A stretch of DNA of 14,785 bases, from positions 243,344-258,128 of the forward strand of contig MU646645.1 in assembly GCA_026770585.1 (NCBI GenBank), in the 5' to 3' direction. The DNA comes from Baffinella frigidus. Lineage: Eukaryota; Cryptophyceae; Cryptomonadales; Baffinellaceae. Of the stretch, positions 7,041 through 13,000 are shown piece by piece. Position numbers and translations under genes: made by a program. Below the pieces are notes generated by a model, which had not been told where the DNA came from, did no database searches, and saw only the letters and a list, made by a program, of their open reading frames with translations. Numbering within the stretch: the first letter of the stretch is position 1; every line of letters starts with the position of its first letter.

Positions 7041-10000
7041 TCGTAGGGGGGACGCTCGGCAGGGCTCAACATGGTCGTCAGACCGCCTTGGCTGACTATT
7101 CTTCAGTTGACATGCTGGGTGCGCGGTAAAAAAATGTCAACGTTGGAGCGAAAAAGAGCAGGGCGGGGGGTTCACCATTGTGGGCAGATCGCCGTCCATG
7201 TTGGTCACGAAAGACGCCTGCCATAACCAAGAGGGGGTCTTGTCAGCTTTAAAGACACAGTCTAAAGTTGCCGTCCAGTTGACTTCACTGCTTCAAAGAC
7301 AGGGGAGGGGGTCTTGTCAACTTTTCTGAAATTATTGAAATTTGAAGAATGACGCCTGGCTACAAAGGAATTTTCGGCCCAAATCGGGCCACCTTTCCGT
7401 TACCTTATCCATGGGACTCCGCCCCCTATGTCCCTACGGATTGCCTACCGCAGGGGCCTGTATCTTATCTCGGATGGGTCATTCAAAATCCCTTCGAAGT
7501 CCGCTGTGTGGATAGCCAAGCGGCAAAGTGCGTCAGTTACGGATCGAAACCAAGATGCTCACCAGTTTTCCCCATCCGAGAAGGCCTTGCAAGACTAGGA
7601 CCGAAACGCCAAAAAACTCAGCCCGCGCTGACAAGGCCCGAGGGGGGTCCTGTCAACTTTTGAAATCGTTCAAGGTTGACGAATGACGCCTGTTCGTAAC
7701 CGTCTAACCCTAAACCTACACCACAAACCCTAAACCTAAACAAGCGAACGATAAGGTGTGTGTGTGTGTGTGACCTAAGGGTTCAGGGTGTAGGGTTTAG
7801 GGTGTGGGGGGTGACCTGGGCGCACTCTCTGAAGTCGTTGATTGCCACCAGCATGCCCACGTTGCTCATCACCTGTAGGTTTTTGAATTCTGATTTAATT
7901 TAAAAGATTTTGATGCTATCTTATGGGTAATTATGTGCTATTTTACAGGTACGCGAAGGCTAAGATGGCGAACACGTGTCCAACTCCATCCTTCAGATAG
8001 CACTCTCTGAAGTCGTTGATTGCCACCAGCATGCCCATCACCTGTTGAGGTTTGGTTTTAAGGTTTAAGGTTTAGGGTTTGGGGTTTGGGGTTTGGGGTG
8101 TAGGGTGTAGGGTTTAGGGTTTAGGGTTTAGGGTTTAGGGTTTAGGGTTCAGGGTTTGGGGTCTAGGGACCAGGGTTTAGGGTTTAGGGATCAGGGTTGA
8201 GGAATCAGGGTTTAGGGATCAGGATTTAGGGTTTAGGGTTTAGGGGCGCGACGTGAGAGGTTCTTCCTCTTGGTGCTCTTGAAGTTTTCTTCGATCACCA
8301 TACTCTCACCCACACCTCTCAACCTCCACTACAGCCTGAAGCCTACAGCCTAAACTAGGTGTCAGGGGCAGGTTCTAGGGCCAACTAGGTTCAAGCCCTC
8401 AGCCCTCAGCCATAGAACTAGGTTCTAGGGTTCGGTTCTGGACCTGGGCACCCCCCCCCATCCCTAATCCATACCTCCCAACCCCCCCCAAAGCTTTAAG
8501 TTTTCGATCACCACATACCCTCACCCACACCTCTCAACCTCCAGTACAGCCTGAAGCCTACAGCCTAAACTAGGTGTTAGGGGCAGGTTCTAGGGCCAAC
8601 TAGGTTCAAGCCTGAAGCCCTCAGCCCCAAAAGTAGGTTCGAGTGTTCGGCTGTGGACCTGGACACACACCCCTTGTCGTTCCCACCCCTCAGTCCCGGA
8701 CTATTCTTAAGTTGACATGCCGGGTGCCTGGTACACATGCGAGAAGTTTGGAGGAGGGGTGACCTGGGCGCGGAGCTCGAGGTTCTTCCTCTTGGTGCTC
8801 TTGAAGTTCTCTTCGATCACCACATACCCCTGCTTGTTCTTCTGCCCGTGCTGCCGACGGGAGGGTTGCGGTTTAGGGTGTAGGGTGTAGGGTTTAGGGT
8901 TTAGGGTTTAGGGTGTAGGGTGTAGGGTTTAGGGTTTAGGGTTGAACTTATTGCAAAGCGGGGAGCAGCCTTGGTTAGCCGTGGTTTAGGGTTTGGAGGT
9001 TTGGAGTCTCTCTCAGAGTTAAAATTATTTTCGATCTCGAAACACCCCTTGTTGTTCTTCCCGGTAGATTTCTGTCCGTGTTTGTTTCGGGGTTGTGGTT
9101 AGGGGTTCAGGGTTTGGGGTTTATGGTTTAGGGTTCACCTGGTTAGTGAAGGCAAGGAGGGTGCGGGTCCAGCGCTTGTGTTTCGCATCCACGAGACAGA
9201 GAGAGAGAGGAGCGAGACAACACTCGAGTGTAAAGCGAAAACGCTGAGGGAAACCCTAAACCCGAAACCCTAAAGCAACCTGGTTGGTGAAGGCGAGGCC
9301 CAGCGCTAGATGACAACAGTAGCCCCGGACCACTCCACATTCTACCCCGCAGCGGGGCCATCTCACGATTCCTGGTGCAAAACCAGGCATTTGAAACACC
9401 TCGAGGAAAGCAACCTGGTTGGTGAAGGCGAGGAGGGCGCGGATCCAGCGCTGGATGACAACTGTTGCCTTGCGCCGCATGTCCGTGCGCAGCGAGATCC
9501 TGCGCAGAGCGGCCTAGGCTTTAGACATATACGGTCGTTTCACACACTAGCAACTAATTTGCCTTGAGCTGCGCCTACGGGGAGGACCACGCTAGGTCAC
9601 AAACCAGAATTCAAGGTTGAGGTTGCCTCCTTTTACAAGGTTGAGGTTGCCTCCTTTTACATGTGTTTCCTGGTACACATGAAACATTGGTTTTTGGCCC
9701 CGGAATGGCCCCAATTGCTGAATTTTGGCGTGTTTCCTGGGGGGAAATCCAAGAATTGACTTTAGGCAGATAGATGGCCTTGCGCCGCATGTCCGTGCGC
9801 AGCGAGATCCTGCGCAGAGCTTTAGGCTTTAGGGTTTGGGGTTGAGGCTTGAGGCTTGATCGAGGGTTGGGGGTTGGGGGTTGATGGATTGGGGTTTGGG
9901 GGTTTGGGGGTTTGGGGTTTAGGGTAGAGTGAGAGACCTGGGTTGGGGTTTTGGGTTTGGGGTTTGGGGTTTGGGTTTTGGGTTTTGGGTTTTGGGTGTT

Positions 10001-13000
10001 AGGGTTTTGGGTTTTGGGGTTGGCTGTAGGGTTTTGGGGTTGGGGGTAACCGGTCGATGACGTTGATGAGCTGCGACTCATTCCGGTCCAGCGAGACCTG
10101 CATTCACGAATCGTAATCAATTAGGGGACCAATTAAATCAATTAGGGCACTAAGCAAATCAATTGGGGCACTAAGTATCAATTAGGGCAATGAGAAAATC
10201 AATTAGAACACTGAGTACATCAATTAGGGGACCAAGTAAATCAGTTGAGGCACTAAGTAAATCAATTGGGTTACTAAGTGATGAGCTGCGACTCATTCCG
10301 GTCCAGCGAGACCTGCATTCACGAATCGTCATCAATTAGGGGACCAAGTAAATCAATTAGGGCACCAAGTAAATCAATTAGGGGACGAAGTAAATCAATG
10401 AGGGCACTAAGAAAATCAATAAGGGGATGAAGTAAATCAATTGGGGCACTAAGTGATGAGCTGCGACTCATTCCGGTAGAGCGAGATCTGCATTCGCGAG
10501 TCTATCAGAACCAAAGAGGCCTGTTTTGATGATTGGGAACAATGTCCGTTCTTTTATTATACATAAATCATGTTTGGATGCGGAGGTGAGGACGCCGCCC
10601 AGGTGTAGGGATTAAGCTAACCCCCAACCCCTACACCCTAAACCCTTGATGATGACGGCAGTGATGGACACGACGCGCCCAAGGGGTGCGATTTCGCGTG
10701 CGCAAAATCGAAACGGTGTGGTTTGGTGTGCAAAAATCGAAGGATGAGTTTTGGTGTCGAAACAATGTGTTGGTGTGCGCATGACCTTGGAGATGACCAA
10801 GTTGATGGTCACGGCCAGCATGATCACCGCCGTGATCGACGCCTGCTTTCGGGTTTCGGGTTTAGGGGTGGGGGTTTAGGGTTTAGGGTTTAGGGTTTCG
10901 GGTTTGGGGTTTGGGGTTTAGGGTTTGGGGTTTAGGGTTCAGGGTTTAGGGTTTAGGGCTTAGGGTTTAAGGTTTTAGGGTTTAGGGTTTAGGGTTTAGG
11001 GTTTAGTGTTGAGGATTTAGGGTGTAGGTACCAGAATGGAGACGACGCGTCCGAGGGACGTTGTGGGGTACTCGTCGCCGTAGCCGACGGTTGTCATCGT
11101 GATGATGATCAGCCACACGCAGTTTGCGAAATTCTGCCGAGGGTTTGGGGATGAGGGCTCAGGACTTAGGGTTTCGGGTGTCGGGTTTGCGATGATTATG
11201 AGCCACACCCAGTTTGAAAAGTTATGCCGAGTGCACGCCAGGTCCAGAAGCCACATTTCCATTTTCAAGTCCACCTGCGGTAACGTCAATTCTCGCCCGG
11301 AAGAGACCCAAAAGTCTAGCTCTTGGAGCCATTCCTGGGCGCAATAATGTTTCATCTGTACCACAAAACACTTGTAGCGCGAAACGTTGTGTTCGAAATA
11401 CGCACATGTGGCCTGGCGTGGCCTGCACCGCATGTTTCGAGTTTGGGGGGAGGACCGAGGGTTTAGGGTTCAGAGCTTAGGGTTGAGGGTTTAGGGTTGA
11501 GCGGTTACGGATCCGGATCCAGATTTTCGGGTTTCGGGGAGGACCTCCGGGTTGACTGTCAGACTATTCTTAAGTTGACACGCTGGGTTTCCGGTACAGA
11601 TCCGTCAACTTTAGAGCGGGAAAGAGCCCGGGGGAAGCAGATTGGTGAGACCGAATAGACTGAGACAGAGGTAGGAGGACCTGCAGTGTCCCTGCGTCTG
11701 TTGGGCGCTCCATGACCATCATCAGGTACGAGAAAATCGTCACCTGAGGGTTTCGGGTTGAGGGGTTAAGGTTTAAGGTTTGGGGTTTGGAGTTTGGGTT
11801 TGGAGTTTGGGGTTTGGGGTTTCGGGATTTCGGGGTTCGGGTTTAGCATCATAGGTAGGAGAAAATCGTGACCTGCAACGGGCCGAGGGAGGGGGGTCTC
11901 GGGTTTTGGGTTTCGGGTTTCGGTTTTCGGTTTTCGGTTTCGGGTTTATGGTTTAGGGTTTCGGGTTCAGAGTTCAGGCCCCTGAATGGCGGCGATGCAG
12001 AAGACGAACCGACTTAACTTAATGTCAAGTTAAGTATGTTCGCGAGAGCAAACCGCAGCACGAAACTCTACACCCCACCCCCTGCACCCTCACCTCAAAC
12101 CTCTAAAAGACTATTCGCAAGTTGACACTCTTGGGTCCGTGGTACACATCCGTCAACTTAGGCACGCAAAAGGGCCCCTCGCACCAGGGTCACAGCGATG
12201 CAAAAGACGGCATTCAGGCGCGTAGCACGAAACCCTACACCCTATTTCGTTGGCGGACTATTCGTAGGTTGACAATCTGGAGGCGTGGTACGCATTCGGC
12301 ACGAAACAGGGCCCCTCGCACCTGGAGGATAGCGATGCAGAAGACCACGTTGAGTCTGTTCGCGAGAACGAAGCGAAGCACGAAGTCTGCGTTCAGCGTC
12401 ACCTTGTTCATGTTCCCTGGTTTGGGGTGTGGTGTTTAGGGTTTAGGGTTCGGGGTTTAGGGTTTAGGGTTTAGGGTTTGGGGTTTAGGGTGTGGGGTTT
12501 AGGGTGTGGGGTTTAGGGTTTAGGGTTTAGGGTTTAGGGTTTAGGGTTTAGGGTTTAGGGTTTAGGGTTTAGGTTCTAGGGTTTAGGGTTTAGGCTTCAG
12601 GGTTTAGGGATTAGAGTTTACGGATTCGGGTTTCGGGTTTAGGGGAAGGTCTCCAGCGTGTAAGGTTTAGGGTTTAGGGTTCAGGGTTTAGGTTTTAGGG
12701 TTTAGGGTTTAGGGTTTAGGGTTCAGGGTTTAGGGTTTAGGGTTCAGGGTTTAGGGAGGAGGTACCGAACGCCACGACAGCTTCGGAGGTGAACTCCGAG
12801 AGGCACTCCTGGTCCAGGGGGGGTAGGGTTGAGGCTTTTGTTGCGTTTGGGTTTTTGGGATCAGGGTTTAGGGGTTCGGGTTTAGGGTTTCGGGTTTAGG
12901 GTTTCGGGTTCAGGGGTCAGGGTCGAATCCTGAAACCCGAGCCCTATACCCGCACCCTCAAAACCGAAACCTGAAACCGGAAACCGGAAAACGGAAACCT

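Noticed and set aside
9611-10120. 169-codon minus-strand open frame
   Set aside because: Most of it is heptamer repeat plus parts of exons 10 and 11 copies in mixed frames; the real coding parts are the short exons.
10113-10454. CRISPR-like array (regular 21-bp repeats)
   Set aside because: Units abut with no unique spacers; it is a minisatellite in a eukaryotic intron.
12636-12662. Possible micro-exon YTLETF between exons 4 and 5
   Set aside because: Exons 4 and 5 join in frame without it (phase 1), and its donor side is not convincing.
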